Below are positions 8,599-17,765 of a stretch of DNA of 64,000 bases, in pieces. The stretch covers positions 1-64,000 of the forward strand of contig CAIQBO010000056.1 of the NCBI GenBank assembly GCA_903870145.1. Reading direction: 5' to 3'. The translations under genes were made by a program, and so were the position numbers. Origin of the DNA: an uncultured Burkholderiales bacterium. GTDB taxonomy: Bacteria > Pseudomonadota > Gammaproteobacteria > Burkholderiales > Burkholderiaceae_C. Every line of letters begins with the position of its first letter. Positions within the stretch are counted from its first letter, which is position 1. The notes beneath the pieces are model-generated. The model made no database searches, was not told the DNA's origin, and was given only the letters and a program-made list of their open reading frames with translations.

Positions 8599-9479
8599 AT
8601 CTTGACTCCACTGCTAACGTGGTGGGCCGCGATTTCGCTGCCGGTCGCGTACCAGACTTGGTCATGCGACTGGATGTAGCGCAGCGCAGATTCCAGCGCC
8701 TTGATGCGGTGCGGTACGCCGATGATGTAGGGGTGCAGGCAGATGGCCATGACCCGGCCCGAATGCGCACCTTCCTCGTACAGCACGTCGAACTGGCGTT
8801 TGATCAGTTTCTCGAACTCATCGATGGTGCCGTTGCGGTAATACAGGAAAGGCGAGTCGTTGACCTCGTAGGAATACGGCACTGAAGTGATTTTTCTGCC
8901 GTCATCCATCGTCATGGTGTAAGGCTGATCGTCATTGGTCCAGTCAGCCACATACTGGAAACCTGAGTCGATCAGGTTGTCCAGCGTATTCCAGGTCTCG
9001 GCCAACCCAGCCCCCAGCCAACCGCGGGGCCGCACGCCCGTCATCTGCTCGATGCGACGGGCGCAATCTTCGATGGTCTGGCGCTCCGTCGCCGCGTCCA
9101 TCTCGGTCAGGCGCTGCGTGTTGGTCTTGTTATGACCCAGGAACTCCCAGCCCAATTTCATGCCTTCCTGCACGATCTGCGGGTGGTGTTCGCAGATGTC
9201 AGTGTTCAAGGTTGGCGAGGCGCGCAGGTTGAGCTTGTTCAGCAAGTCCATGATGCGCCAGATGCCCACGCGGTTGCCGTAGTCCCGCTGGGCCCAGGGC
9301 CGCACCGTGGGGGCGTTGCCCTTGGCTTCAGTGGGATGGCCCGATAAGCCGTGCCGCAGCGAGAAGAACTCGATGTTGGGAATGATCCACAGAGCGACGC
9401 GGGCGCCGCCTGGAAAGCTCACCTTGGGCCGCTGGTGGATCGGAAGGTAGGGAAAAGGTCCGTAGTCTCTGGCTTGCAT
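8595..9479 (-). CDS. Polysaccharide-deacetylase-fold hydrolase, PuuE allantoinase-like
   Basis: A 294-residue NodB-fold protein resembling PuuE, the metal-independent allantoinase, and related cyclic-amide hydrolases. Recognisable segments are PKVSFPGGARVALWI, NRVGIWRIMDLL, EFLGHNKTNTQRL and CLHPYIIGVPHRI. The start at 9479 (MQARDYGPFPY) has an AGAAG upstream and fits the family; an in-frame extension to 9644 has no family resemblance. It is followed with a 4-base overlap by the M20 amidohydrolase, and preceded by a Bug-type solute receptor, which suggests uptake plus two-step ring opening and deamidation of a cyclic ureide or amide. It shares the foreign base composition of this cassette. 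Confidence 0.82.
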   Translation of the reverse strand: MQARDYGPFPYLPIHQRPKVSFPGGARVALWIIPNIEFFSLRHGLSGHPTEAKGNAPTVRPWAQRDYGNRVGIWRIMDLLNKLNLRASPTLNTDICEHHPQIVQEGMKLGWEFLGHNKTNTQRLTEMDAATERQTIEDCARRIEQMTGVRPRGWLGAGLAETWNTLDNLIDSGFQYVADWTNDDQPYTMTMDDGRKITSVPYSYEVNDSPFLYYRNGTIDEFEKLIKRQFDVLYEEGAHSGRVMAICLHPYIIGVPHRIKALESALRYIQSHDQVWYATGSEIAAHHVSSGVKM

Positions 9480-9540
9480 GGCACTTCTTTTTCGGGGCTT
9501 GTTGATGGGATGGATGGCGGGTGCGAGCCCGCCACTGGGA

Positions 9541-10545
9541 TCAATCGACTTTGGCGCCGGAGTCCTTGACGACCTTGGCCCATCGGTCGAGGTCGCGCCG
9601 CAATACGGTGCGAAATGCTTCTGGCGTCGATGCTGTGGGCTCAACGCCCAGCTTGTTCAGCTGGTCCTGCACGGCAGGCTGCTTGACGTAGGTGGCAATG
9701 GCCTGGCTCAAGCGGCGGTTGATGACGGCGGGTGTCCCGCCAGGCGAGAAGACACCGAACCATCCGACCGAATCGAAGCCGGGCACGCCGGCCTCGGCCA
9801 CAGTGGGGATATCAGGGTAGGCCTTGGAACGCTGCGGTGAGGTGATGCCCAGCACGCGCAGGTTGCCCGACGCCACGTGTGGGTAAGCAGCAGCAATGTC
9901 GGAGAAAGTCACCTGCACGCGGCCTGCGATCAGGTCGATGAACACCGCGCCCGTGCCCTTGTAGGGAACGTGGTTCAGCTTGGTCCCGGTCATGAGTTGG
10001 AACATTTCACCCGTGAGGTGTGGCATGCCGCCACTGCCCGAAGAGGCCAAAGCAAGCTGGCCGGGCCGCGCCTTGGCGTAGTCGATGAACTCCTTGACCG
10101 TGCGCGCTGGAAAGTCTTTGGGGACCAGCATCAAGTAGGGCGAGGTCGCCACCAGGCTCACCGGCTCGAAGTCTTTGATCGGGTCATAAGGAATGTTGGC
10201 GTACAGCGCGGGGTTGATGGCATGCGCACCGGTTCCGCCAGTGATCAGCGTGTAGCCGTCCGGCGCGGCCTTGGCAACCGCGGCGGTGCCAATGGTCCCG
10301 CCTGCACCAGCCCGGTTTTCGACGATGACGTTGGCGCCGGTGACGTCCCCGATCGCCTTGGCTGCGAGCCGCCCCACCAAGTCGGTACCGCCACCGGGTA
10401 CGAAGGCTACGACCATGCGGATCTGCTTGGCTGGATCGGGATACTCCTGGGCGCTGGCTCCGGCCATGGGCCCTGCGAACAATCCAACGCAAGCAGCGAT
10501 GTGCGCGGCTCTCGTCAAGACACCCTGAACAAATATGGACTTCAC
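9541..10545 (-). CDS. Bug-family (TctC-like) periplasmic solute-binding protein
   Basis: Tripartite tricarboxylate-type receptor of 334 residues. It has an N-terminal signal peptide ending near residue 32 (GPMAGASA then QEYP), followed by the classic Bug motifs VVAFVPGGGTDLVGR, ENRAGAGGTIG and DGYTLITG. Such receptors are very numerous in Burkholderiales and are often orphaned from their TctAB membrane partners, as here. It is the first gene of the cassette and lies 61 bases upstream of the PuuE-like gene. It is divergent from a LysR regulator, which probably controls it. The ligand is unknown; a ureide or amide substrate of the downstream hydrolases is the natural guess. Confidence 0.9.
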   Translation of the reverse strand: MKSIFVQGVLTRAAHIAACVGLFAGPMAGASAQEYPDPAKQIRMVVAFVPGGGTDLVGRLAAKAIGDVTGANVIVENRAGAGGTIGTAAVAKAAPDGYTLITGGTGAHAINPALYANIPYDPIKDFEPVSLVATSPYLMLVPKDFPARTVKEFIDYAKARPGQLALASSGSGGMPHLTGEMFQLMTGTKLNHVPYKGTGAVFIDLIAGRVQVTFSDIAAAYPHVASGNLRVLGITSPQRSKAYPDIPTVAEAGVPGFDSVGWFGVFSPGGTPAVINRRLSQAIATYVKQPAVQDQLNKLGVEPTASTPEAFRTVLRRDLDRWAKVVKDSGAKVD

Positions 10546-10615
10546 GCTTTACCCCCGTAGATTGACGATTGTTTAAACCCCCATCTTGCGCTACAAGCGG
10601 TCATCTGTAAATTGC

Positions 10616-10635
10616 AAATAAAGTAGCGTTTATTG
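10616..10635. promoter_or_regulatory. Candidate LysR operator in the Bug/lysR divergent intergenic region
   Basis: AATAAA at 10617-10622 and TTTATT at 10629-10634 form a perfect inverted repeat with a 6-base spacer. The region is the 158-base gap between the divergent Bug-receptor and LysR genes. LysR proteins typically bind imperfect dyads with an AT-rich half-site in such gaps. The call is inferred from position and symmetry only. Confidence 0.4.
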
Positions 10636-10703
10636 CGTAAACCGCATCAATCCCACGCTCTGGTGTAAAGTGCAAGGATCGATAAGCTCACTGCTGGAGT
10701 TGC

Positions 10704-11615
10704 ATGAAACTGGACCTGGACGGCCTGGAGGCCTTTGTCGTGATCGCAGAGCTGAGCAGTTTCAATCGCGCTGCGGCGACCTTGCACATCTCGCAGTCGG
10801 CTCTCTCGAGGCGCTTCAAGAAGATGGAAGAAGTTACCGGCGTGCGGCTGCTGGAACGCACTACGCAACGCGTGGAACTCACACAGGTTGGCAAGGCCTG
10901 GCTCCCCCTGGCCCAGCGCCTGGTGATGGACCTGCGCGAAGCAGCCAATAAGCTGGGCGACGCCGCCCACGATTGGGCTGGCCGTGCCAGCATTGCCTGC
11001 ATTCCCACCGCCGCCGCACACTTTCTGCCCTACGCCATTGCCCATTACGAAAAAACACATCCCAGCATCCAGGTGCGATTGCTGGACTCAAGCTCCCTAG
11101 GGGTGATCCAGGCGGTGGCCGACGGATCCGCCGAATTCGGCGTCGGATTCTTCAGCCGGCCCGAGACCGATCTCGCATTCGAGCTCTTATTCGACGATCC
11201 GCTGGTGGTGGTCTGCCATCGCGAGCATCCCCTAGCGCGGCGCCGCAGTGTGACTTGGCGCGAACTCGCAAAGCATCCCGTGGCCCGCGTTGGCCTGCGC
11301 AGCGGCACCAGCCTGCTGATGGACATCACGCTGGAGCGAATCGGCGTCAAGCTCAAGTGGTTTCACGAGGTTGAATACCATTTCTCAAGCGCGCTGGGAT
11401 TGACCGAACAAGGCTCAGTGGTCACGGTGCTGCCGCGCCTGGCCATTTCAGGCAGGGGCAATCCAGAGCTGGTCACCCGCCCCTTGAAGGACCCTGCGGT
11501 CTTTCGTCAGCTTGGTATCGTACGACGAAAAGACGCCCGTTTGACGCCGATTGCTGAAGGCCTGATCGATGCGCTCAAGCAAAGCGCGAAGTGTCCATCG
11601 AATTGGCGTAATTAA
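10704..11615 (+). CDS. LysR-family transcriptional regulator
   Basis: A 303-residue LTTR with the N-terminal winged HTH (LSSFNRAAATLHISQSALSR near residues 17-36) and a type-2 periplasmic-binding effector domain (GVIQAVADGSAEFGVGF; VCHREHPLARR). It is divergent from the Bug receptor, the usual LTTR arrangement with its target, so it is the likely regulator of the Bug/PuuE/M20 cassette. The effector would be a cassette substrate or intermediate. Codon use is CTG/GCC-rich like the cassette. The start ATG at 10704 has GGAG 9 bases upstream. After the stop comes a GC hairpin at 11616-11632 without a T run. Confidence 0.9.
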   Translation: MKLDLDGLEAFVVIAELSSFNRAAATLHISQSALSRRFKKMEEVTGVRLLERTTQRVELTQVGKAWLPLAQRLVMDLREAANKLGDAAHDWAGRASIACIPTAAAHFLPYAIAHYEKTHPSIQVRLLDSSSLGVIQAVADGSAEFGVGFFSRPETDLAFELLFDDPLVVVCHREHPLARRRSVTWRELAKHPVARVGLRSGTSLLMDITLERIGVKLKWFHEVEYHFSSALGLTEQGSVVTVLPRLAISGRGNPELVTRPLKDPAVFRQLGIVRRKDARLTPIAEGLIDALKQSAKCPSNWRN

Positions 11616-11632
11616 GGCGGCGCGAAGCCGCC

Positions 11633-11846
11633 CGCGCAAAGATTCAACAAAGCTTTGGATACTGAGTGAGCTTACCCATCTTCTCGTACATCCAGAGAAG
11701 TTTCTCTTTTCCGACTTGCATGGTGAACCCTTTGGGTCGCTCATCAGATCAATATGCAATTCATACGAACTGTTTGCAAAACCAGAGCGCCTATCCACAA
11801 GCATACAAATTTCAGTGGTGGGTAAATTGGTGGGTATAAACGAAAA
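11633..11846. other. Non-coding stretch between the foreign cassette and tRNA-Asp
   Basis: About 210 AT-richer bases hold no gene I can support; the open frames here have no family resemblance. The stretch contains a tandem direct repeat, TGGTGGGTA at 11816-11824 and again at 11828-11836 (12-base period), some 40-60 bases from the tRNA-Asp 3' end. This might be leftover recombinase arm-site DNA from an integrated element, which is inference. Confidence 0.5.
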
Positions 11847-11864
11847 ATGCGCCCAAAGGCGCAT
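11843..11864 (-). terminator. Rho-independent terminator of the tRNA operon
   Basis: On the minus strand ATGCGCC, a 4-base loop TTTG and GGCGCAT form a perfect 7-bp hairpin (11847-11853 with 11858-11864) followed by a T run at 11846-11843. It lies 15 bases beyond the encoded CCA of tRNA-Asp, in the right orientation to end the tRNA transcript. Confidence 0.85.
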
Positions 11865-11878
11865 CTTTACTAGCTTTA

Positions 11879-11955
11879 TGGCGGAGTGGACGGGACTCGA
11901 ACCCGCGACCCCCGGCGTGACAGGCCGGTATTCTAACCAACTGAACTACCACTCC
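11879..11955 (-). tRNA. tRNA-Asp (GTC)
   Basis: 77 bases including an encoded CCA. Acceptor GGAGTGG pairs with CCACTCC; the anticodon loop in CCTGTCACG gives GTC; the T arm GGGTTCGAGTCCC is intact. It is the last of three tRNAs read in the same direction (Ala, Glu, Asp). Its 3' end faces the compositionally foreign cassette, the side at which integrative elements usually insert. Confidence 0.97.
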
Positions 11956-12004
11956 TGGTAGATAGCTCTGCTTCAACTTCAGTTGAAGCCAAGTGCTACA
12001 AACT

Positions 12005-12080
12005 TGGCGACCCTACGGGGATTCGAACCCCGGTACTCACCGTGAAAGGGTGATGTCCTAGGCCTCTAGACGATAGGGTC
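12005..12080 (-). tRNA. tRNA-Glu (TTC)
   Basis: 76 bases with encoded CCA. Acceptor GACCCTA pairs with TAGGGTC; the anticodon loop CTTTCAC gives TTC; the T loop GGGGTTCGAATCCCC is canonical. It sits only about 200 bases downstream of gltX, the gene for the synthetase that charges it. Confidence 0.97.
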
Positions 12081-12125
12081 AAATCCTAGAATGGTTTTGA
12101 ATTGCTTCAAAAAATACCGACACTT

Positions 12126-12201
<76 letters not shown>

Positions 12202-12272
12202 TTCGTGATAACCCCAAACTTGCGTTGAACACGCAAAATAAGCAGCCACCCCCCGCAGGTGTCGAGATATCG

Positions 12273-12302
12273 ATTATAGACAGGTTTTCACGCACTTTTC
12301 AA
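12273..12302 (-). promoter_or_regulatory. Sigma-70-type promoter for the tRNA-Ala/Glu/Asp operon
   Basis: On the minus strand TTGAAA (12302-12297) and TATAAT (12278-12273) are 18 bases apart, a near-consensus promoter about 70 bases upstream of tRNA-Ala. The -35 lies inside the last codons of gltX, so the tRNAs can be transcribed independently of gltX. A small hairpin, TTGCGT with ACGCAA, follows in the leader at 12220-12236. Confidence 0.7.
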
Positions 12303-13682
12303 GCGCGCTAAAACTTTTTCCCTCTGGCACAGGGCTAAAACAGCGTCCAGCGAGGGTGTCTGCGCCGTGCCCATGACCAAGACGCGCACCGGCATGGCCA
12401 GTTGCGGCATTTTCAGTCCCTGCACCGCCAAGACCTCTTTGATGACCGCAGAAATCGAGGTTTTCTCCCACGCGCAGTCAGTCAGTTTCAAAGCCAACAT
12501 CTGCAAAGCAGGCCGCACCGCATGGGTCACGTGCAAGGCTTTTTCTTCAGGGTTGGGGCTCACTTCGCCATAAAAAACGGCAGCCCAATCTGTCAAGACC
12601 AACAAGGTGTCGCAGCGGTCTTTGAATAAAGCGCAAAGGGCTGGTAAGCGATCGTCTGGCGCAATGCCGCGCTTGACCAGCAACTCACCCACCCACAGGG
12701 CCAGTTGAGCGTCTGCAGTGGCCTTCAAATGCTGGGCGTTGACCCAGCGCAATTTGGCTTCGTCGAACTGCGCCGCACTGCGGCCCAAATGGTCTAAATC
12801 AAACCACGCCAAAAATTGCTCTCGGCTGAAGATTTCTTCGTCGCCGTGACTCCAGCCAAGGCGCGCCAAGTAGTTCACCATGGCATCGGGCAAGTAGCCT
12901 TCATCGCGGTATTGCGTGACCGGTTTGGCGCCACTGCGCTTGCTCATTTTCTCGCCTTGCTCGTTGAGCACGGTGGGCAAATGCGCGTAGACCGGAACGT
13001 CTTTGCCCAGGGCCTTGAAAATATTAATCTGCCGCGGCGTGTTGTTGACGTGGTCGTCACCGCGAATCACGTGGGTGATTTGCATGTCGATGTCGTCCAC
13101 CACCACACAAAAATTGTAGGTCGGTGTGCCATCGGGCCGCGCAATCACCAAGTCGTCTAACTCTTGGTTGCTGATCTCAATGCGCCCTTTGACTTTGTCG
13201 TCCCAAGCTACCACGCCTTCTTGCGGATTTTTAAAACGCAAAACAGGTTTGACACCCTGTGGGATCGGCGGCAAATTTTTGCCTGGCGCAGGCCGCCATG
13301 TGCCGTCGTAGCGCGGCTTTTCTTTAGCGGCCATTTGCTGCTCACGCAGGGCGTCCAGCTCTTGAATGCTCATGTAGCAGGGGTAGACTTGGCCCGCAGC
13401 TTGCAACTGCGCCAAGACCTCTTTGTAGCGATCCATGCGCTGCATTTGATAGAACGGGCCTTCGTCTGGATTCAATCCCAACCAAGCCATGCCCTCCAAG
13501 ATCACGTCGACCGAGGCTTGGTTGGAGCGCTCCAGATCGGTGTCCTCAATGCGCAAAATAAACACCCCTCCTTGCGAGCGTGCAAACGCCCACGGGTACA
13601 AGGCCGAGCGGATATTGCCCAAGTGAATAAAGCCCGTGGGAGAAGGCGCAAAGCGGGTGCGAATGGTCTTATCAGATGACAT
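12288..13682 (-). CDS. gltX: Glutamyl-tRNA synthetase
   Basis: Charges tRNA-Glu with glutamate in the cytoplasm. The 464-residue product has the class I signatures: the HIGH-like motif in [17 protein letters not shown] near the N terminus and KMSKRSG in the middle. The IEDTDLERS segment and [13 protein letters not shown] are also typical. Length matches the bacterial enzyme (about 465-500). It lies 12 bases from metZ on the same strand, at the end of the folC-cvpA-purF-metZ series, and is followed by a tRNA cluster containing tRNA-Glu. Whether it also mischarges tRNA-Gln cannot be decided here. Confidence 0.97.
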   Translation of the reverse strand: MSSDKTIRTRFAPSPTGFIHLGNIRSALYPWAFARSQGGVFILRIEDTDLERSNQASVDVILEGMAWLGLNPDEGPFYQMQRMDRYKEVLAQLQAAGQVYPCYMSIQELDALREQQMAAKEKPRYDGTWRPAPGKNLPPIPQGVKPVLRFKNPQEGVVAWDDKVKGRIEISNQELDDLVIARPDGTPTYNFCVVVDDIDMQITHVIRGDDHVNNTPRQINIFKALGKDVPVYAHLPTVLNEQGEKMSKRSGAKPVTQYRDEGYLPDAMVNYLARLGWSHGDEEIFSREQFLAWFDLDHLGRSAAQFDEAKLRWVNAQHLKATADAQLALWVGELLVKRGIAPDDRLPALCALFKDRCDTLLVLTDWAAVFYGEVSPNPEEKALHVTHAVRPALQMLALKLTDCAWEKTSISAVIKEVLAVQGLKMPQLAMPVRVLVMGTAQTPSLDAVLALCQREKVLARLKSA

Positions 13683-13694
13683 GTATTTTTAAAT

Positions 13695-14906
13695 TCAAAG
13701 AGCGTCAAAGCCACGCACAAAATCGGCTTTCAAATCGTCCAAGTGCTCCAAGCCCACAGCCACGCGAATCAAGGATTGCTCAATGCCGGCCAATTGCCGC
13801 TGCTCTTCCGCTAAGCGCCCATGCGATGTACTGGCCGGGTGTGCAACCAGGGTTTTGACATCGCCCAAATTGGTAGACAAAGACACGGTGCGTGTGGCGT
13901 TCATGAATTGGAAAGCACGCTCGCGGCCTTGCTCGGGTGAGTCAGCCTTCATCGAGAATGACAATACAGCCCCGCCCAAACCCGACTGCTGAGCCATGGC
14001 CAAAGCGTGCTGCGGATGGCTGCTCAAACCCGGGTAGTAGACACGCGCCACTTGCTTTTGAGCTTCCAACCACTGCGCCAAGTCCAAGCATTGCTGCGAC
14101 TGCGCTTTCATGCGTATGCCCAATGTTTCAAGGCCCTTCAAAACCACCCAAGCGTTAAAGGGCGACAAAGTCATGCCAGCGCTGCGCATGACGGGGGCCA
14201 GCACTTCGTTGATCAACTGGTCTGATCCGCACAAAGCGCCAGCCATCACGCGGCCTTGCCCGTCCAAATATTTGGTGCCCGAATGCACCACCAAGTCAGC
14301 CCCCAACATCAAGGGGCGCTGCAAGATCGGCGTCGAAAAACAATTGTCAACCACCAGCAAAGCGTTGCCTGCGTGGGCCACATCGGCCAAGGCGCGGATG
14401 TCACACACCTGCGTCAAGGGGTTGGTGGGCGTTTCAGCAAACAGCAAGCGCGTGTTGGGCTGCATGGCCGCCTGCCACTGAGCCACATCGGTTTGCGAGA
14501 CAAAACTGGTTTGCACGCCAAACTTCGCGAACTCACTGCCAATCAATTTGATGGTCGCGCCAAACACCGAATGCGAGCAAATCACATGATCGCCGCTTTT
14601 CAAAAGCCCCAAGCACATCAACAAAATGGCCGACATGCCTGTTGATGTTGCAATGCAAGCTTGCGCGCCCTCCAGGGCGGCCAAACGCATTTCAAAACTG
14701 CTCACAGTGGGGTTGCCAACACGGCCGTAGGTGTAGCCCTCTTCTTCTCCCGAAAACCGGCGTGCGGCGGTTTGCGCATCGGGCTGCACAAAGCCGCTGG
14801 TCAAATACAGCGCTTCAGAATTTTCGCCATATTGGCTGCGATCAACCGCTGCACGAACGGCCAGCGTGTCGATGTGCAAGTTTTCAGGCAAAGGTTTTTG
14901 GCTCAT
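13695..14906 (-). CDS. metZ: O-succinylhomoserine sulfhydrylase
   Basis: PLP-dependent trans-sulfuration enzyme making homocysteine from O-succinyl-(or acetyl-)homoserine and sulfide, about 403 residues. Markers are the Cys/Met metabolism fold segments EEGYTYGRVGNPTV, AETPTNPLTQVCDI and DNCFSTPILQRP, and the PLP Lys in VHSGTKYLDGQGR. ATG at 14906 is preferred over a TTG at 14912. Its location 9 bases after purF is the usual purF-metZ arrangement of Burkholderiales. With the core methionine synthase elsewhere in the window it could supply homocysteine for methionine synthesis. Confidence 0.93.
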   Translation of the reverse strand: MSQKPLPENLHIDTLAVRAAVDRSQYGENSEALYLTSGFVQPDAQTAARRFSGEEEGYTYGRVGNPTVSSFEMRLAALEGAQACIATSTGMSAILLMCLGLLKSGDHVICSHSVFGATIKLIGSEFAKFGVQTSFVSQTDVAQWQAAMQPNTRLLFAETPTNPLTQVCDIRALADVAHAGNALLVVDNCFSTPILQRPLMLGADLVVHSGTKYLDGQGRVMAGALCGSDQLINEVLAPVMRSAGMTLSPFNAWVVLKGLETLGIRMKAQSQQCLDLAQWLEAQKQVARVYYPGLSSHPQHALAMAQQSGLGGAVLSFSMKADSPEQGRERAFQFMNATRTVSLSTNLGDVKTLVAHPASTSHGRLAEEQRQLAGIEQSLIRVAVGLEHLDDLKADFVRGFDAL

Positions 14907-14915
14907 GGTCAATTT

Positions 14916-16445
14916 TCATTCAGATGCATTGGGCAATGCCAAGCGTGAGCGGTCTGAGTCTGAGTCGGCTTCAGACTCGTCTTCTTGGACAGGGCGATTT
15001 TGATTCAAACGCGCTATGTCTTGAGGTGTTACATCGCCTGTGATGTAAACACCATCAAAACAGGAGGCATCAAACCCCTTCAAGGCAATGGCGCCAGGCA
15101 CTGCCGCGTTGGCGACGGCAGATTTCATGGCGTCAACGTCTTGGTAAATCAAAGCGTCGCAATCGATGATTTGGCGGATTTCCTCGAGTGTGCGGTTGTG
15201 CGCCACCAATTCGTCGGTGGTTGGCATGTCGATGCCATACACATTGGGAAAGCGCACCGGCGGTGCAGCACTGGCCATGTAGACCTTGCGTGCACCGGCT
15301 TCACGCGCCATTTGCACAATCTCGCGGCTGGTGGTGCCGCGCACAATGGAGTCGTCCACCAGCAGCACATTGCGCCCCTTGAATTCACTGGCAATGGCAT
15401 TTAATTTTTGGCGCACTGATTTTTTTCGAACCGATTGTCCAGGCATGATGAAGGTGCGACCCACATAGCGGTTTTTGACAAAGCCTTCACGGTAAGGCAA
15501 ACCGAGCAACTGCGCCAGTTGTGCGGCACTGGGGCGGCTTGATTCCGGAATTGGAATGACCACATCAATGTCGCTTGGCGGCACCGTGGAGATCACGCGT
15601 TTGGCCAAAGTTTCGCCCAAATTCAAGCGCGCTTGGTAAACCGAAATGCCATCCATGATGGAGTCAGGGCGAGCCAAATAAACGAACTCGAAAATGCACG
15701 GGTTCAGTTGCGGCGCATCAGCGCATTGCTGGCTGTGCAATTGGGTCGCAAGGTCGATGAAAATAGCCTCGCCGGGCGCCACATTGCGCTCAAGTTGATG
15801 AAGCGTGCCTTCCAGTGCAACCGACTCACTGGCCACCATGTAGGTGCCGTCTTTGCCTTTGCCAATGCACAAGGGTCGAATGCCGAAAGGGTCTCTGAAA
15901 GCCAATAAACCATGTCCAGCGATCAATGCGATCACGGCATAAGAGCCTTTGACGCGTCGGTGAACGCCTTGCACTGCCTTGAACACATCGGCTGGCGTGA
16001 GCGGCAAACCCCGTGTGGCATTTTCCAACTCGTGCGCCAGGACGTTGAGTAAAACTTCCGAATCACTTTCGGTGTTGATATGCCGATGATCTGTTGAAAA
16101 CAATTCTGCCTTCAAGGTTTGGGCGTTGGTCAAGTTGCCGTTGTGAACGAGCACCAATCCAAAGGGTGCGTTGACATAAAAAGGCTGCGCCTCTTCTTCG
16201 CTGTAGGCATTGCCGGCGGTGGGGTAGCGCACTTGACCCAAGCCGCAGTTGCCAGGCAAAGAGCGCATGTTGCGCGTGCGAAAAACATCGCGCACCATGC
16301 CTTTGGCTTTGTGCATGTGAAATTTGCGGTCCAACTGCGTCACAATGCCCGCGGCATCTTGCCCGCGGTGCTGCAACAACAGCAAAGCGTCGTAAATCAA
16401 TTGGTTCACAGGTGCGCTACTTGCAACGCCAACGATTCCGCACAT
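14916..16445 (-). CDS. purF: Amidophosphoribosyltransferase
   Basis: First committed step of purine synthesis: PRPP plus glutamine gives phosphoribosylamine. In the 509-residue product the N-terminal nucleophile Cys2 follows Met (MCGIVGVAS), as in the Ntn-type glutaminase domain, and the PRPP-binding loop [17 protein letters not shown] marks the C-terminal transferase domain. [16 protein letters not shown] is also typical. It starts 3 bases after the cvpA stop, so the two are co-transcribed. Purine-dependent repression is usual but no operator is evident inside the operon. Confidence 0.97.
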   Translation of the reverse strand: MCGIVGVASSAPVNQLIYDALLLLQHRGQDAAGIVTQLDRKFHMHKAKGMVRDVFRTRNMRSLPGNCGLGQVRYPTAGNAYSEEEAQPFYVNAPFGLVLVHNGNLTNAQTLKAELFSTDHRHINTESDSEVLLNVLAHELENATRGLPLTPADVFKAVQGVHRRVKGSYAVIALIAGHGLLAFRDPFGIRPLCIGKGKDGTYMVASESVALEGTLHQLERNVAPGEAIFIDLATQLHSQQCADAPQLNPCIFEFVYLARPDSIMDGISVYQARLNLGETLAKRVISTVPPSDIDVVIPIPESSRPSAAQLAQLLGLPYREGFVKNRYVGRTFIMPGQSVRKKSVRQKLNAIASEFKGRNVLLVDDSIVRGTTSREIVQMAREAGARKVYMASAAPPVRFPNVYGIDMPTTDELVAHNRTLEEIRQIIDCDALIYQDVDAMKSAVANAAVPGAIALKGFDASCFDGVYITGDVTPQDIARLNQNRPVQEDESEADSDSDRSRLALPNASE

Positions 16446-16448
16446 ACT

Positions 16449-16946
16449 TCAGTCCAGTCCATCGGGTAAAAAAGCCCCAAACTTCACGGGCAGCATGGGC
16501 TTCAAACCCTTGATCAATGTGCTCAGCAAAGGGCGTCCGCGAGACTCTTGCCACCAGTCACTTTGCGACATGGACGTCATGTGAATCACCACGGTTAAGG
16601 CCAGCAACAAAATCAAGCCTCTGAACAAACCAAACACGGCGCCCAAAATTCTGTCTACGGGCCGCAAGCCTACTGCAGAAATCACTTTGCGCACCAGCGC
16701 CGACAACAAGCCTGATGCAAACACGCTGAGCACAAAAATCAAAACAAAGGCGGCCGCATACCGAAACGCTTGACTCGAGCCTTGCATGGGCAATCGCTCA
16801 GCAACTTCAGGCGCAAACCACTGCGCCAACACAAAAGCGGCAATCCAGCCCAAGACCGAAATCACTTCATAGACCAAGCCGCGCCATGCACCCAGCAGCA
16901 ATGAGATCAGCAAGATACCCAATAAAAACCAATCGGTGGTGAACAT
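16449..16946 (-). CDS. cvpA: CvpA-family inner-membrane protein
   Basis: A 165-residue membrane protein with about four hydrophobic segments (FLLGILLISLLLGAWRG; SVLGWIAAFVLAQWF; FRYAAAFVLIFVLSVFA; FGLFRGLILLLALTVV). CvpA proteins are encoded next to purF in many proteobacteria and have been tied to colicin V production and envelope stress. The ATG at 16946 is preceded by AAGGTGG at good spacing; a GTG at 16955 is an alternative. It is located between the SPOR-domain gene and purF, the conserved order. Confidence 0.93.
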   Translation of the reverse strand: MFTTDWFLLGILLISLLLGAWRGLVYEVISVLGWIAAFVLAQWFAPEVAERLPMQGSSQAFRYAAAFVLIFVLSVFASGLLSALVRKVISAVGLRPVDRILGAVFGLFRGLILLLALTVVIHMTSMSQSDWWQESRGRPLLSTLIKGLKPMLPVKFGAFLPDGLD

Positions 16947-16959
16947 GTGTTCCACCTTT

Positions 16960-17754
16960 TCAGAGCTTCAATACCGTCGCGGGCAAATTGAGTTTGCGAA
17001 TTTTTTCTGCCGCTTTGTCGGCTTCTTCTTTGCTCGCAAAAGGCCCTACTCGCACACGCGTTCTTTTTCCCTCTTTGGTCTCAACATCTTGCGTGTATGT
17101 TTTAAGGCCCACCTTTTCCACCTTGGCGCGTGCTTCTTTGGCCTTGGACTCGTCTGCAAATGCGCCCACCTGAACCACCAAGCGCGCTGCGCCGTCAGCC
17201 GCTTTGGGGGAGTCTTTGCCATCGAGCAAAGCCTTGGCTTTGTCCCCATCTGATTTAGGCTGAGGTTTGGCTTTCACAGGTGAAGGCGCTGCGTCCTTTG
17301 TCGGCGATTTGCCCACCACTTCTTCATTGGCATCCAATGCTGCTGAAGCTGGCAAAGGTGCAGGTGTGGCAGCTGGATTGGGCGCAGCAGTTGATGCCAC
17401 TGGGCTGGGCACTGGCAAAGGCACTGAAGCAGGTGCAGGCACAGGAACGGGCACAGGCACGGGCACGGCAAGGGCGGGGGCTTTGGCGACCACACCCGGA
17501 TTTGTCAACGGCGCAACCCGATTTCGGTCCGGAATAACAATGGGCGTGTCAACCGCCACAGGCCTTGGCTGACTGTCAAAAATCAAAGGCAAACCCACAA
17601 CCGCAGTCAGCACCAAAACCACAGCACCAATCAAGCGATGGCGCGCTCGTTTGCGAATGATCTCAACGCTCTGCGCGGGCGTTGCGGAGATGGCGTCATG
17701 GCCCGCATTGGCGGTGGCATTTCGCCCAGGAATTCGAAGCTTGAAAAAAGCCAT
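16960..17754 (-). CDS. SPOR-domain membrane protein (DedD-like)
   Basis: A 264-residue single-pass protein. It has a short cytoplasmic N terminus, a transmembrane segment LIGAVVLVLTAVVGLPLIF near residues 42-60, a long Pro/Ala/Val-rich periplasmic linker with repeated VP dipeptides, and a C-terminal SPOR domain (RLVVQVGAFADESKAKEAR ... RVRVGPFASKEEADKAAEKI). SPOR domains bind denuded septal peptidoglycan, so a role in cell division is likely. ATG at 17754 (MAFFKLRIPG) is chosen; upstream in-frame codons overlap folC. The gene lies between folC and cvpA. Confidence 0.9.
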   Translation of the reverse strand: MAFFKLRIPGRNATANAGHDAISATPAQSVEIIRKRARHRLIGAVVLVLTAVVGLPLIFDSQPRPVAVDTPIVIPDRNRVAPLTNPGVVAKAPALAVPVPVPVPVPAPASVPLPVPSPVASTAAPNPAATPAPLPASAALDANEEVVGKSPTKDAAPSPVKAKPQPKSDGDKAKALLDGKDSPKAADGAARLVVQVGAFADESKAKEARAKVEKVGLKTYTQDVETKEGKRTRVRVGPFASKEEADKAAEKIRKLNLPATVLKL

Positions 17755-17765
17755 GCAGTGGATAC

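Noticed and set aside
11448-11961. Open frames over the cassette edge and tRNA-Asp
   Set aside because: They run through a tRNA gene or the end of the LysR gene and show no integrase or other family motif.
17400-17500. Short tandem GGCACN repeats resembling a repeat array
   Set aside because: They encode the Val-Pro repeat linker of the SPOR protein; unit length and context do not fit CRISPR.
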